From Polyangiaceae bacterium (GTDB lineage Bacteria > Myxococcota_A > Polyangia > Polyangiales > Polyangiaceae), in the NCBI GenBank assembly GCA_025936045.1, contig JAICUB010000017.1:1-64000 (forward strand): a DNA stretch of 64,000 nucleotides, written 5' to 3'. A program made the position numbers and the translations under genes. Below the pieces are notes generated by a model that ran no database searches, was not told the DNA's origin, and worked only from the letters and a program-made list of their open reading frames with translations. The stretch's first letter is position 1. Each line of letters opens with the position of its first letter. Of this stretch, positions 17,545 through 26,233 are shown in pieces.

Positions 17545-19785
17545 ATGCAGCGGGCGTATTCGCCTTCACGGCAATTCCCCAGGCACACGGGCATTTGGGC
17601 AGCCCTCCTCCTCGGCGTCAGCCTGACCGCGTGCGCCGCACCCCACGCGAGTACCAAACCGGCACGCTCGGCCGCTTCCGACCTCGGTCCGATCACACCG
17701 GCGACCGTGGACGACGCCGCCTTCGCTCCGAGTGCGTACCGCGTGCTCGTGGGGGCGGACACCGGCAAGGTCCGCGCGAGCTTGCTTGCCGGCGTGGTCG
17801 CGCGCGCTCTCGAACGAGCCCGCCTGCGCTTCGACTCCGACCATCCCGAGACGGGGTACGCGGCGCTGCAGGGCGCGTTCTTCCTGATGCGACGCGGCGA
17901 GTATCGGCGCGAGGGGCTCTTACATGCGGCACCGGCGCTGACGGAGGGCGCCGCCGCGGCCGCGCGACTCGGCGAGGAGGGCTACGCGCTCGCGCTCTAT
18001 TCGATGCTGAGCGACCTGCTTCCGCCCGGTCCGAGCCGTGAAGACGTCCAGACGCACCTCGCTGCGATGGCCTCGTTTCAAGCGCTGACCGACCAGAGCG
18101 GGCCCATCGTCGCGGCGGGGTCCGACGCGCGAGTCGCCGCGGAGCGAGCCTTGCTCGACAGCAGCGACCAAGCATTCAGGGACGCGTCCCAGCGCTTGCT
18201 CGAATGGGTGGGCAAGGCGCGCGCGGCGGGGGCCGGCGATATCACGGCGCACTCGAACGCCGATCGGGAGGAGGCGTACCACGCGCTCCGCGGCGGCGGT
18301 TATTCGCTCGTGGCGCTCTATTTGCGCCATGGAGACCCGCTCGGCGCGCTCACCGCCGCCGACGACGCCGGGCTCGATCGCGCGATTTCACCAGACCTAC
18401 GCGCGCGGCTCGAAGCCTGCGCTCAAGACGACGACCCCGACGCCTGGCTCGACCTTTATCGCCTCTACGACTCGCGCGAGGTGTACACGGCGCTCTCGCT
18501 CGATCAGCGCCTGTTCGAAAGCGCGGCCTTCGGCGCGGCGGTGTCGCTCTTTCGCGCGGAGCCAGGCAGCTTCCGCGGCGCCATGCCGCTCGCCTCGCGC
18601 CTGGTCGACTACGGCATGGCCGAGGTCGCGCCGCTCGTCCTCGCGAGCGGTCTCGCGCGCGGCGCGTCACCCGAGCAACTCGCGGCGGCGCTCGCCCTCG
18701 CGCTCAACGCCACGGTGGGCGAGGCGGAAGCCGGACAGCACGACGCGGCGCGGCGTGTGTTCGAAGCCTCGGGGCCGCTGCTCGAGCTCGCGAGCTCGAA
18801 GCCGTTCGCCGGGCGGGTGAGCCCGAGCCCGGCGCGCTTCCGCTACGTCATGGGCGCGCTCGAGGCCGGGCGCGGTGATCTCGCCCGGGCTCGGCCGCTG
18901 CTCGAAGCGGCCGTTCAAGAGGAGCCGTCGGTCGACGCGCTGCGCGTGCTGGCCGCCATCGCGCGACAAAAGCGCGACGTGCCGGGGACGCTCGGGTTCC
19001 TCGAGAAGGCCCAGAGGCTCGCCGAAAAGAGCGGCAATGTGATCGAGGAAGCAGACGTCTGGAACTCCGAATTCGAGGTGCTGCGCGACAGCGGCGATCG
19101 TGCCGGTGCGGAGCACGCGCTCGATCAGGCCTTGACGCGCGCTCTCGACGCCACGCGCCAAGGTCGTCCCGGCGCGAACCAAGCGCGCGCCGAACGGCTG
19201 CTCGCGCACGTCCTCGAACACTTCGGCGACGCCCAGGCGATCCATCGTGCAACCGAGCGCGCGTACGACGCCGCGGCCTCGGACGCGACGCAGCTCAGCG
19301 CGACGATTACCGATTCGGCGCGGCGTGCGCTCACCCGCCGCGATCTGCCCGCGGCGCGCAAGGCGCTCGCTCACGCGGTCGACGCGAGCCTTCCGGCGGA
19401 CGAGCTCGTCTACATCGCGCTCTGGCTCGAGCTGCTCGAACGTCAGCTCGCCGTCCCGACCGACGGCAGCGTCGAAGACGCGTTCGCCGCGATGGACGAG
19501 GCACCCGGCTGGAGCGGCAAGCTCAGAGCCTGGGCCCGCAAGAAGCTCTCCGACGCTGATCTGCTCGCCGCGGCCCGCGACCCCGCGCAGCGCACCGAGG
19601 CGCTGTTCTATACGACCATGGGTCGCCGCATCGCGGGGGATACGAGCACCGACGCGGAGCTCGAAAAAGTAGCGGCGAGCGACGCGGTGAATCTCGTCGA
19701 AATCGGCATCGCGCGCGATCTCCTCGCAATCCGAGCGGGCACCGAGACGGGCTACAAGGTGCCCGCCGGCATCACGCTGCCCTAG
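17545..19785 (+). CDS. Large helical-repeat lipoprotein, uncharacterised
   Basis: 746 residues. The N-terminus is a lipoprotein signal: hydrophobic AALLLGVSLTAC with Cys30. Mature sequence is almost entirely Ala/Leu/Arg-rich helix pairs, and several segments fit TPR spacing (GRGDLARARPLLEAAVQEEP; KRDVPGTLGFLEKAQRLAEK), so a long superhelical scaffold on the envelope is likely. No catalytic motif is seen. The gene is divergent from the kinase-ATPase-TPR gene; a functional link is possible but rests only on proximity. The start is ATG 17545, supported by TAGACT 9 nt upstream. Confidence 0.75.
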   Translation: MQRAYSPSRQFPRHTGIWAALLLGVSLTACAAPHASTKPARSAASDLGPITPATVDDAAFAPSAYRVLVGADTGKVRASLLAGVVARALERARLRFDSDHPETGYAALQGAFFLMRRGEYRREGLLHAAPALTEGAAAAARLGEEGYALALYSMLSDLLPPGPSREDVQTHLAAMASFQALTDQSGPIVAAGSDARVAAERALLDSSDQAFRDASQRLLEWVGKARAAGAGDITAHSNADREEAYHALRGGGYSLVALYLRHGDPLGALTAADDAGLDRAISPDLRARLEACAQDDDPDAWLDLYRLYDSREVYTALSLDQRLFESAAFGAAVSLFRAEPGSFRGAMPLASRLVDYGMAEVAPLVLASGLARGASPEQLAAALALALNATVGEAEAGQHDAARRVFEASGPLLELASSKPFAGRVSPSPARFRYVMGALEAGRGDLARARPLLEAAVQEEPSVDALRVLAAIARQKRDVPGTLGFLEKAQRLAEKSGNVIEEADVWNSEFEVLRDSGDRAGAEHALDQALTRALDATRQGRPGANQARAERLLAHVLEHFGDAQAIHRATERAYDAAASDATQLSATITDSARRALTRRDLPAARKALAHAVDASLPADELVYIALWLELLERQLAVPTDGSVEDAFAAMDEAPGWSGKLRAWARKKLSDADLLAAARDPAQRTEALFYTTMGRRIAGDTSTDAELEKVAASDAVNLVEIGIARDLLAIRAGTETGYKVPAGITLP

Positions 19786-19815
19786 TTCGCCGTTTTCCGC
19801 ACGGGCGCGCCGGCG

Positions 19816-20262
19816 CTACTTCTTCTTGGCCAGCTCGGCCATGCGCTTCTTGATCTGCTTCGGCGTCACGTCCTCGACGTGAGTACCGACGCCCCAGCGA
19901 TTGCCGAAGGGATCTTCGAAGCGGCCGAAGCGATCGCCCCAGAACTGATCCGACGGCTGCATCAGCGCCTTGGCGCCCGCCTTCAACGCCTTGCCGAAGG
20001 TCTTGTCGACGTTCGGGACGTACACCATCAAGTTGCCCGGGCGCGGCGGCTCCATCACGGCGTCCGAGAACATGATCACCGAGTCGCCCACGCGAACCTC
20101 GCCGTGCATGATATTGCCGTCGGGTCCCGGCATCACTGCCATGATTTTGCCGCCGAACACCTGCTTCACGAACGCCATGGCGCCCTTCGCGTCCGACAGA
20201 TTCAGCGCTGCTTGGACAGAGCTATAACCCTTGGGGATTGGTTTAACGTTCTTCTTCGCCAT
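19816..20262 (-). CDS. VOC-superfamily protein, PhnB/glyoxalase-like
   Basis: 148 residues from ATG 20262, chosen over an ATG 24 nt upstream because GGAGG sits 6 nt before it. The fold pattern is a paired beta-alpha-beta-beta-beta module: SSVQAALNLSDAKGAMAFVK, GPDGNIMHGEVRVGDSVIMF, then WGDRFGRFEDPFGNRWGV. His in MHGEV and Glu in FEDPFGN are the metal-ligand positions seen in VOC members. Close relatives are annotated PhnB-like or bleomycin-resistance-like without proven chemistry. The Lys-rich tail (KKRMAELAKKK) is unusual for the family. It is a single gene. Confidence 0.85.
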   Translation of the reverse strand: MAKKNVKPIPKGYSSVQAALNLSDAKGAMAFVKQVFGGKIMAVMPGPDGNIMHGEVRVGDSVIMFSDAVMEPPRPGNLMVYVPNVDKTFGKALKAGAKALMQPSDQFWGDRFGRFEDPFGNRWGVGTHVEDVTPKQIKKRMAELAKKK

Positions 20263-20268
20263 CGACGT

Positions 20269-20273
20269 CCTCC
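20269..20273 (-). promoter_or_regulatory. Ribosome binding site GGAGG deciding the start at 20262
   Basis: GGAGG followed by a 6-nt spacer and ATG 20262. The earlier in-frame ATG at 20286 has no such site. Confidence 0.7.
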
Positions 20274-20359
20274 GAGCGACGGCCATAGCGCTGCTCCCGA
20301 CCGACCGATAGAGCGAGCGCCCTAAAGAGCGCGAAGCCGGTCCAAAGTTCCCAGAACCG

Positions 20360-20758
20360 TCACGCTTGCGGCTTGCGGCCGAGGAGCTTGGTCGTGAGGT
20401 GCTCCCCGAGCTCCGACGTCATGAGGCGCTCGACGGCCCCCTCTTTTTCGCGCCGCTCGTGCTCGTCGTATTGGAACTCGATGCCCATCCCCGCCGGGTT
20501 CGCGCGGGTCGCATGTGCCGGCAGCGTCACCCAGATGACCTTGCCGCGCAGTCGCAGGGGCTCCTCGAGGTTCGGGACGCCGAGCGCGAACACGAATTCC
20601 GTACCGACGGGCAGCGGTTTCTCCGTGGCGATGAAGGAGCCGCCGCGCGAGATGTTCTTGGTGTAGTCGGCAAAGAAGGTATTGAGCCGCTTGTACTCGA
20701 CCTTGAGTTCGATCGGCGCGCGAGTTTGGCGCCGGCGATCGTCGTCTGGGTCGTCCAC
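20360..20758 (-). CDS. PilZ-domain protein
   Basis: 132 residues starting at GTG 20758. The PilZ signature is present: RRRQTRAP (RxxxR loop) at residues 8-15 and NISRGGSFI (the [D/N]xSxxG motif) at about 35-43, followed by beta strands through GMGIEFQYDEHE. PilZ domains bind cyclic di-GMP. This single-domain form is the type found in myxobacteria, where it is often linked to motility or polysaccharide control. The first RxxxR Arg residues look intact, so binding is plausible. It is divergent from dnaJ, with start codons 44 nt apart. Confidence 0.85.
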   Translation of the reverse strand: MDDPDDDRRRQTRAPIELKVEYKRLNTFFADYTKNISRGGSFIATEKPLPVGTEFVFALGVPNLEEPLRLRGKVIWVTLPAHATRANPAGMGIEFQYDEHERREKEGAVERLMTSELGEHLTTKLLGRKPQA

Positions 20759-20766
20759 TAGGTCAG

Positions 20767-20772
20767 ATTATC
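20767..20772 (-). promoter_or_regulatory. -10-like GATAAT element of the PilZ gene
   Basis: GATAAT ends 8 nt before GTG 20758. It differs from TANNNT at one position but has the same spacing and no ribosome site. Confidence 0.35.
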
Positions 20773-20802
20773 ACCCGAGACCGCGCGTGCTATCAACATG
20801 AG

Positions 20803-21888
20803 GTGCGCGACCCTTACGATGTCTTGGGCGTCGGGCGCTCGGCAACGGAGAGCGAAATCAAGGCCGCTTTTCGCCGCCTAGCGGCGCAGCATCATCCCGA
20901 CCGCAACCGGGACGATCCGGAGGCTCAGGTTCGCTTCAAAGAGGTGAACGCCGCCAATCAGATCCTTTCGGACCCCCAGAAACGCGCCGCCTTCGACCGC
21001 TACGGTGAAGCCGCGTTTCGGCCCGGCGGCTCCGGAGGCGTGGATTTCGCCGATTTCGGCGGACTCGATTCCATCTTCAGCGACCTACTCGGAGCGTTCG
21101 GCTTGCGAACCGGCGAGGGCGGCCACGTCAAAAAGACGCTCGAGGTCACGTTCGAGGAGTCGGCGCGCGGCGGCAAAAAAGAGATCAGCTACGAGCGCAT
21201 CGACATCTGCGGCGGCTGCCAAGGACGCGGCGCGGCGCCCGGTGCGCGCGTGGACACTTGCTCGGCGTGCGGCGGTCGAGGGCGGGTGCGCTACCAGCAG
21301 GCGTTCTTGCCGATTGCGCTCGAACGTCCGTGCTCGTCGTGTCGCGGCACGGGCTCGATCCCGAGCGCGCGCTGCCCGAAATGCGACGGGGCCGGCGTCG
21401 CACGCGGCGAGCGCACGCTGAGCATCGACGTGCCGCCCGGCATCGAGCCCGGCTCCACCCGCACGCTGAACGGCGAAGGGCACCGGCTGAAGCCGCACCA
21501 ACCCCCGGGGGATCTCGAGCTCCTGATCGACGTGGCGCCACACCCATTTTTTCGGCGCTCGGGCGACGACGTCCTCTGCCGCGTGCCGGTGACGTTCACG
21601 CAAGCTGCGCTCGGCGGCGAGGTGCTCGTCCCCACGCTGGGCGGCAAGGTAAAGCTCAAGGTGCCGCCGTCCTCGCAGCCGGGCGCCGTGCTCCGGATCC
21701 GGGGGCAGGGCTTCCCGCATCGCTTGCGGTCGGGCGCGGGCGACCAGCTCGTGGAGCTCGCGGTCGAAGTGCCCGAGTGGCTGAGCGATCGCGCGAAATC
21801 CCTGCTGAAGGAGCTCGGCGACGAGCTCGGTGAGGACGTCCAGCCCGAGCGGCGGAGCTTCCTCGAAAAGCTCAAAGAGCTGTTCTGA
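20803..21888 (+). CDS. dnaJ: Co-chaperone DnaJ (Hsp40)
   Basis: 361 residues. The J domain (residues 1-65) has the HPD motif in AQHHPDRNRDD. A short Gly/Phe stretch (FRPGGSGGVDFADFGG) follows. The zinc-finger domain has four Cys clusters CGGCQGRG, CSACGGRG, CSSCRGTG and CPKCDGAG at about 127-190. Two C-terminal substrate-binding domains complete the protein. It delivers unfolded clients to DnaK. GTG 20803 is the only start giving the RDPYDVLGV N-terminus; a weak TATCAA lies 6 nt upstream. It is unlinked to the grpE-dnaK unit. Confidence 0.95.
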   Translation: MRDPYDVLGVGRSATESEIKAAFRRLAAQHHPDRNRDDPEAQVRFKEVNAANQILSDPQKRAAFDRYGEAAFRPGGSGGVDFADFGGLDSIFSDLLGAFGLRTGEGGHVKKTLEVTFEESARGGKKEISYERIDICGGCQGRGAAPGARVDTCSACGGRGRVRYQQAFLPIALERPCSSCRGTGSIPSARCPKCDGAGVARGERTLSIDVPPGIEPGSTRTLNGEGHRLKPHQPPGDLELLIDVAPHPFFRRSGDDVLCRVPVTFTQAALGGEVLVPTLGGKVKLKVPPSSQPGAVLRIRGQGFPHRLRSGAGDQLVELAVEVPEWLSDRAKSLLKELGDELGEDVQPERRSFLEKLKELF

Positions 21889-21946
21889 GCCGGTCGCCGG
21901 CCGTCGCTCGACCATTCGCGCCCGCGGTGTGCGAGGATTCGGGCAC

Positions 21947-22783
21947 ATGCAAGAGCGGCGCATCGGTCTCATCGGCGGCGGCAACATGGCCGCGGCGCTC
22001 GCGCGCGGCCTCATCGCGTCGGGTCGCGTGACGGCCGCGAACGTGCGCGCGAGCGACCCGAGCGAAGCGCGCCGCGCGCTCCTCACCAGAGAGTACGGCA
22101 TCGCCGCGAGCGGCTCGAACGCCGATGTCGCGCGCTTTGCGAACGTCGTCGTCCTCGCGGTGAAGCCGCAATACATCGAGCCCGCGATCGCGAGCATCAC
22201 GGGAGCGCTCACGCCGGAGCACACGGTCGTGTCGCTCGCAGCCGGCGTGCCGCTCGCCGTGCTCGAAGCGCGGCTGCCGCCGAGCGCGCGCGTCGTGCGA
22301 GCGATGCCGAACACGGCCGCCATGGCGCTCGCGGGCGCGACCGGCATCAGCGCCGGCAGTCGCGCCACGCCCGAGGATCTCGAGACGGCGCGCTCGCTCT
22401 TCGAGGCCGTCGGCAACGTTGCAATCTGCGACGAGGCGTTGCTCGACGCGGTCACGGGACTTTCGGGCAGCGGCCCCGCCTACGTCATGCTCGTGATCGA
22501 GGCGCTCGCAGACGGCGGCGTGAAGATGGGGCTCCCGCGCGATACCGCGCTGATGCTGGCGACCCAAACCGTCTACGGTTCGTCGAAGCTGCTGCTCGAA
22601 ACCAACGAGCACCCGGCGCGCCTGAAAGACATGGTGACGAGCCCGGCCGGGACCACCAGCGCGGGCCTCTACGCCCTCGAGGCGGGCGGCGTGCGAGCGA
22701 GTCTGATCGACGCCGTCGAACGCGCCACGCGACGTTCACGCGAGCTCGGCGACATCGCGCTCGCGCGCCTCCAAAAGCCGTAA
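21947..22783 (+). CDS. proC: Pyrroline-5-carboxylate reductase
   Basis: 278 residues. It makes proline from pyrroline-5-carboxylate using NAD(P)H. The N-terminal Rossmann motif is IGLIGGGNMAAALARGL. The ProC signature near the C-terminus is present (LKDMVTSPAGTTSAGLYALE), as is VTGLSGSGPAYVM of the substrate loop. Start ATG 21947 immediately precedes the Rossmann strand; longer frames extend into dnaJ. It follows dnaJ after 58 nt and may be co-transcribed. A strong stem-loop (22811-22860) lies 27 nt past its stop. Confidence 0.95.
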   Translation: MQERRIGLIGGGNMAAALARGLIASGRVTAANVRASDPSEARRALLTREYGIAASGSNADVARFANVVVLAVKPQYIEPAIASITGALTPEHTVVSLAAGVPLAVLEARLPPSARVVRAMPNTAAMALAGATGISAGSRATPEDLETARSLFEAVGNVAICDEALLDAVTGLSGSGPAYVMLVIEALADGGVKMGLPRDTALMLATQTVYGSSKLLLETNEHPARLKDMVTSPAGTTSAGLYALEAGGVRASLIDAVERATRRSRELGDIALARLQKP

Positions 22784-22810
22784 TTCGGCCTTCGGACGCA
22801 CAAAATAAAG

Positions 22811-22860
22811 TGTCCGCGCGGAGGGGCCGGGGGGGGGGACAGCCTCACTCCACGCGGACA
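22811..22860. terminator. Imperfect 12-bp inverted repeat enclosing a G10 tract, between convergent genes
   Basis: TGTCCGCGCGGA (22811-22822) and TCCACGCGGACA (22849-22860) pair with one mismatch (a G.U in one strand). The 26-nt loop includes ten consecutive G at 22829-22838. It lies after proC and faces the stop of the convergent 23026-26106 gene, so a bidirectional terminator is the simplest reading. There is no T-run after it. The rest of the proC-to-23026 gap shows nothing else. Confidence 0.5.
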
Positions 22861-23025
22861 ACCCATGACTAGCAGCGGTCGTCGCCAAATGCAACGGATG
22901 TCCCTTCCGCACATTGTAAGTTCCACGGGTGATGAAGCAATCGTTTCGTCGCGCTCCCGCCGGGGCGCCTGCGACTCTCGACACCTGATTTGCAGTGATT
23001 TTTCGCGCTCGCGTGCGGCTGTAGT

Positions 23026-26000
23026 TCAGTCCTGACAGCGGAAGCCCCGCCGCGAGCCATTCGGGAAATCGAGGACGAGCGGCGCGCCGGGGCCCGCGTC
23101 CCGACCCGAGACGGTGTGTGACGTGCCGTCTCCCTCGGATTCCACGCTCGGCGTGCGAACACCGCTGATTGCGCCGCGCGAGGGCGCGCCTTCGACGGGC
23201 ATGCGGGGCCGCCGGCGTGCCTCGCCCTGCGACCCGAGCGGCGCGCTCAGCGCATCGACGCAGACGTGGCTCGGCGAAACGACGAGCCGCACCTCGATGC
23301 CGTTGCCGGTCGTCACTCCCGCGCCCGCGAGCTCGACGTTCGGCTCGACGGAAATCGCGTCACCGACGACGTAGCCGTCTTCACCGGTGCTGCACGCGGC
23401 CGGCATCGCCGCGAGGTCGCTCGCGCGCGCGACGATCGGAGCGTCGAAGCGACGACTCGCGACGTCGAACGGGAACAGGAAGTAATTCGTGTCGTGCACC
23501 CAGACACCGACGCCGTCGCCGCGCGCGGCCGGGGCGAGGACGGGCGTCTCGGATCGCCCGAGCACGTCGGGAAACTCACCGACGAGCTCGAGCTCAGCGT
23601 GCTCGACTCGGTAGAGCCGAAGCGCGTGACCTTCGCCGAGCGCGGCCGCGTAGAAGTGACCGCCCGCGAGCGCGACGCTCGAAACCACACCGAGCGTACC
23701 CTGCGTTTTCACGCGCACGATGCGGCTGCCCTCCTCGAGCAGATAGAGCTCGACCGAGCCGCGCAAGCTCACGAGCAAGAGCGCCGCGTGTCGCACCGGA
23801 TCGGTAAGGACGCGCCAGGTCGAAGGCGGGCCGCTCGGCGAACGACCGAAAGCGTCGGCCGCGAGCACGTCGCTCGACCACGCGCTCGTCGACGGTGCGG
23901 TCGACCAAATGGAGTCGCTCACGCGGTAGGGATCGCGCACGCGCACGAGCCAGCGTGAGTCGCGCGCCCAGCCGTCGCCCGTCGGTCCCCACGCGTACGC
24001 GCGAAAGAGTCTGAGGTCGGCTTCGTTACCGGTCTCGACGCCGTAATCCGTGCGCGCACGCGCGGGCGGCGCGACCTCGGCGAGCGGATTCCACGGACTC
24101 ACCGCCCGGTCCTCGCTCTGCGCGCTCGTGCGCAACACGGGCTTGCTCTGCTCCCCGGTCGGCTGACAATCGAGTGACCAGCGGTTGCCGCCGGAGCCGA
24201 GGAGGCGCGTCGGTTCCGGCACCTGCGCGAGCTTCAGTCGGTCCTTTTCCCCCATTTTCCAGCCGACTCGCAGCCAGCCCGAGACCGAACAACCGAGGCT
24301 CGTGCAGCCGCTGAACGTGCCCGAGGTGTGGAGGGGACGGAGGTCGGGCTCGCCGGGCAGCTCGCCGTCCGTCCATTCGAATCCGCCGTCGACCGTTTCG
24401 CGCAAGCCGCCGCTGTGTCCGACCACCAACGCGAAGCGGCCCGAGAAGAGCGCGCGATCGAGATGCGCTTCGGGCGCGCCCGCGCTCACCTTGCCGTCGG
24501 GCTTCACGCGCACGCCGACGAAGCTGTCGCTGCCGGCGACCCAGCCATAAAGGTCGCCGTTTTTGCCTTCGACGAACGAGTCGAGCCAGAAGCCGCTCTC
24601 GACGAGCGCGCGCGCCGCTTCGTCCTCGACGCCGGAGAGGACGAGCGGCAAGGAGCGTTCGGCCGAGCCGGGACGGGAAAACGCGAGGGTGCCGATCACC
24701 TCGTCCGGCTTCGGGCCGGCTGTTTTTTGGTTGGGTTCGGGTGCGTCCGCGTCGCCCACCGCAGCCCGCGATTTTTCGTCATTTTTCGCGCGGCGAGTCA
24801 CGGGGCGGAGCAGCGCCACCCCGCCGTCCGCGAGCGCGACCGCACGCTCGTCGACGCTCGATGTCGCGACCGCGTACGGCGCTCCGGAGGGCGGCACCAC
24901 GCAATAGAGCGCGGCGTCCGCTTCGCGCGCGCCGCAGCCGCCCCGAATCACGAGGGCTCCGCGCTCGTTCGGCGCCACGCGCCGCGGCCCGTCGAACGCG
25001 AGCGCCGGCACGAGGGTGAGCCCGTTGCCGAGCGCGTACACGCCGGTAGGCCCGTGGAGCTCGCCGCAAACGAAGCCGACCCCGCCGCCGAGGGCGACCG
25101 CGTCGCAGGGCGCGCGCCCGGGATACGCGTCGGGCTGGCGCGCGAGCACCGCGCCGTCACGCAGCCGCACGCGCGCGAGCGAACCGTAGGCGGCGACGAG
25201 CGCCGTCCCGTCGCCGTTCGCGTAGCCGTGCAAAACCGCAGTCTCGAGCGGGCGCTCGCCGAACGGCAGCGGCGCCGGCAGCCGCCGCGCCCGCTTGGGA
25301 GCGGCTTCGGGCCGCGGCGCTTCCGCGGCCGCGGCGGGCAGCGGCTCTTCGCTGCCGCTCGACGTGAGCAAGAAGCGCTTTCCGGCCGTCGCCACGATGA
25401 TCCCGCCGTCGTCCGCGGCGAGCTCGGCATGCGCGAGGCCGAGCGGGTGCCACGAGCCGCCGGCGTCGAACGTCGCAAGGACGCCGCGCAGCGGGAGCTC
25501 GACCGCCGCGAGCCACTCGTCGGCGAACGCCATCGCGCCGTAACCGGGCGACGGCGGCAAGCTCGCGAGGTCGAGCGCGTGTCCGGTCTCGAGCTCGAGC
25601 GCGACCCAGGGCGCTCCGCGACCGCGCAACGCGTACACGCGGTCGAATCCCGGCACGACGCGCTCCACTTCGCCGTCGAGCCGCGCGAGCGGCTCGAGCG
25701 CGCCCGTCCAGGTGGGCGCGCGCCAGAACAGCGACTGCCCGTTCGCGTTCAGCACGAAGAGATAGCCGCCGCCGAGACGCGCCGGCAGCGCGAGCGTCGA
25801 AGCGACGCGCGAGCCCGGCAGAAACTCGTCGGCCGCGGCGAGCGCGCCCTCCGGACTCTGAATCACGCGCAGGCCCTGCGCGATGAAGCGCCGGCCGCCG
25901 TCCGAGTCGCGCGTCTCGGCCGTGACGTCGGAGCGCTCGATCGGCGGGAACACACGCGCGGGCGTCGCGAAGCGCGGCGCGTCGCCGCCCGCCTCGGCCG

Positions 26001-26106
26001 GAGTCCCGGCTTTCGCCGCGCGAGAAACGCTGGGCGGGGCCGCGGCGCGACCGGCGCACGCGGCGGCGCCGACCACGAGCGAGAGCCAAACTGCGCCCTT
26101 AACCAT
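23026..26106 (-). CDS. Very large lipoprotein, probable beta-propeller-type surface protein
   Basis: 1026 residues. The N-terminus MVKGAVWLSLVVGAAACAGR is a lipoprotein signal with Cys17. The mature chain is rich in short beta-strand patterns and recurring DGG/SGG turns (AFADEWLAAV, TFDAGGSWHPLGL, TVDGGFEWTDG), similar to BNR/sortilin-like or WD-type propellers. I cannot name a family. Cys residues recur late (GCTSLGCSV, SLDCQPTG, AACSTGEDG, SPSHVCVDAL, GFRCQD), consistent with disulfides outside the cytoplasm. Start ATG 26106 is backed by TACGCT 11 nt upstream. It is convergent with proC and divergent from asd, and has no operon partner. Confidence 0.75.
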   Translation of the reverse strand: MVKGAVWLSLVVGAAACAGRAAAPPSVSRAAKAGTPAEAGGDAPRFATPARVFPPIERSDVTAETRDSDGGRRFIAQGLRVIQSPEGALAAADEFLPGSRVASTLALPARLGGGYLFVLNANGQSLFWRAPTWTGALEPLARLDGEVERVVPGFDRVYALRGRGAPWVALELETGHALDLASLPPSPGYGAMAFADEWLAAVELPLRGVLATFDAGGSWHPLGLAHAELAADDGGIIVATAGKRFLLTSSGSEEPLPAAAAEAPRPEAAPKRARRLPAPLPFGERPLETAVLHGYANGDGTALVAAYGSLARVRLRDGAVLARQPDAYPGRAPCDAVALGGGVGFVCGELHGPTGVYALGNGLTLVPALAFDGPRRVAPNERGALVIRGGCGAREADAALYCVVPPSGAPYAVATSSVDERAVALADGGVALLRPVTRRAKNDEKSRAAVGDADAPEPNQKTAGPKPDEVIGTLAFSRPGSAERSLPLVLSGVEDEAARALVESGFWLDSFVEGKNGDLYGWVAGSDSFVGVRVKPDGKVSAGAPEAHLDRALFSGRFALVVGHSGGLRETVDGGFEWTDGELPGEPDLRPLHTSGTFSGCTSLGCSVSGWLRVGWKMGEKDRLKLAQVPEPTRLLGSGGNRWSLDCQPTGEQSKPVLRTSAQSEDRAVSPWNPLAEVAPPARARTDYGVETGNEADLRLFRAYAWGPTGDGWARDSRWLVRVRDPYRVSDSIWSTAPSTSAWSSDVLAADAFGRSPSGPPSTWRVLTDPVRHAALLLVSLRGSVELYLLEEGSRIVRVKTQGTLGVVSSVALAGGHFYAAALGEGHALRLYRVEHAELELVGEFPDVLGRSETPVLAPAARGDGVGVWVHDTNYFLFPFDVASRRFDAPIVARASDLAAMPAACSTGEDGYVVGDAISVEPNVELAGAGVTTGNGIEVRLVVSPSHVCVDALSAPLGSQGEARRRPRMPVEGAPSRGAISGVRTPSVESEGDGTSHTVSGRDAGPGAPLVLDFPNGSRRGFRCQD

Positions 26107-26117
26107 GCGCGTCGCCG

Positions 26118-26123
26118 AGCGTA
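26118..26123 (-). promoter_or_regulatory. TANNNT -10-like element (TACGCT) of the 26106 gene
   Basis: TACGCT ends 11 nt before ATG 26106, with no ribosome site between. Confidence 0.4.
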
Positions 26124-26233
26124 GCAGGCTCGTCCGCGCGGCGCGTTGCGGAGCCCGAACCTCTGCGATAAAGCTCCGCTACCTTGACGGGCTTTTCGCC
26201 CGGTATACACGAACTCAAAAGGAGCGAATCGAA

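Noticed and set aside
26184-26209. TTGACG and TATACA as an asd promoter
   Set aside because: The spacer is only 14 nt, shorter than functional sigma70 spacing; kept as a mention in the asd entry only.
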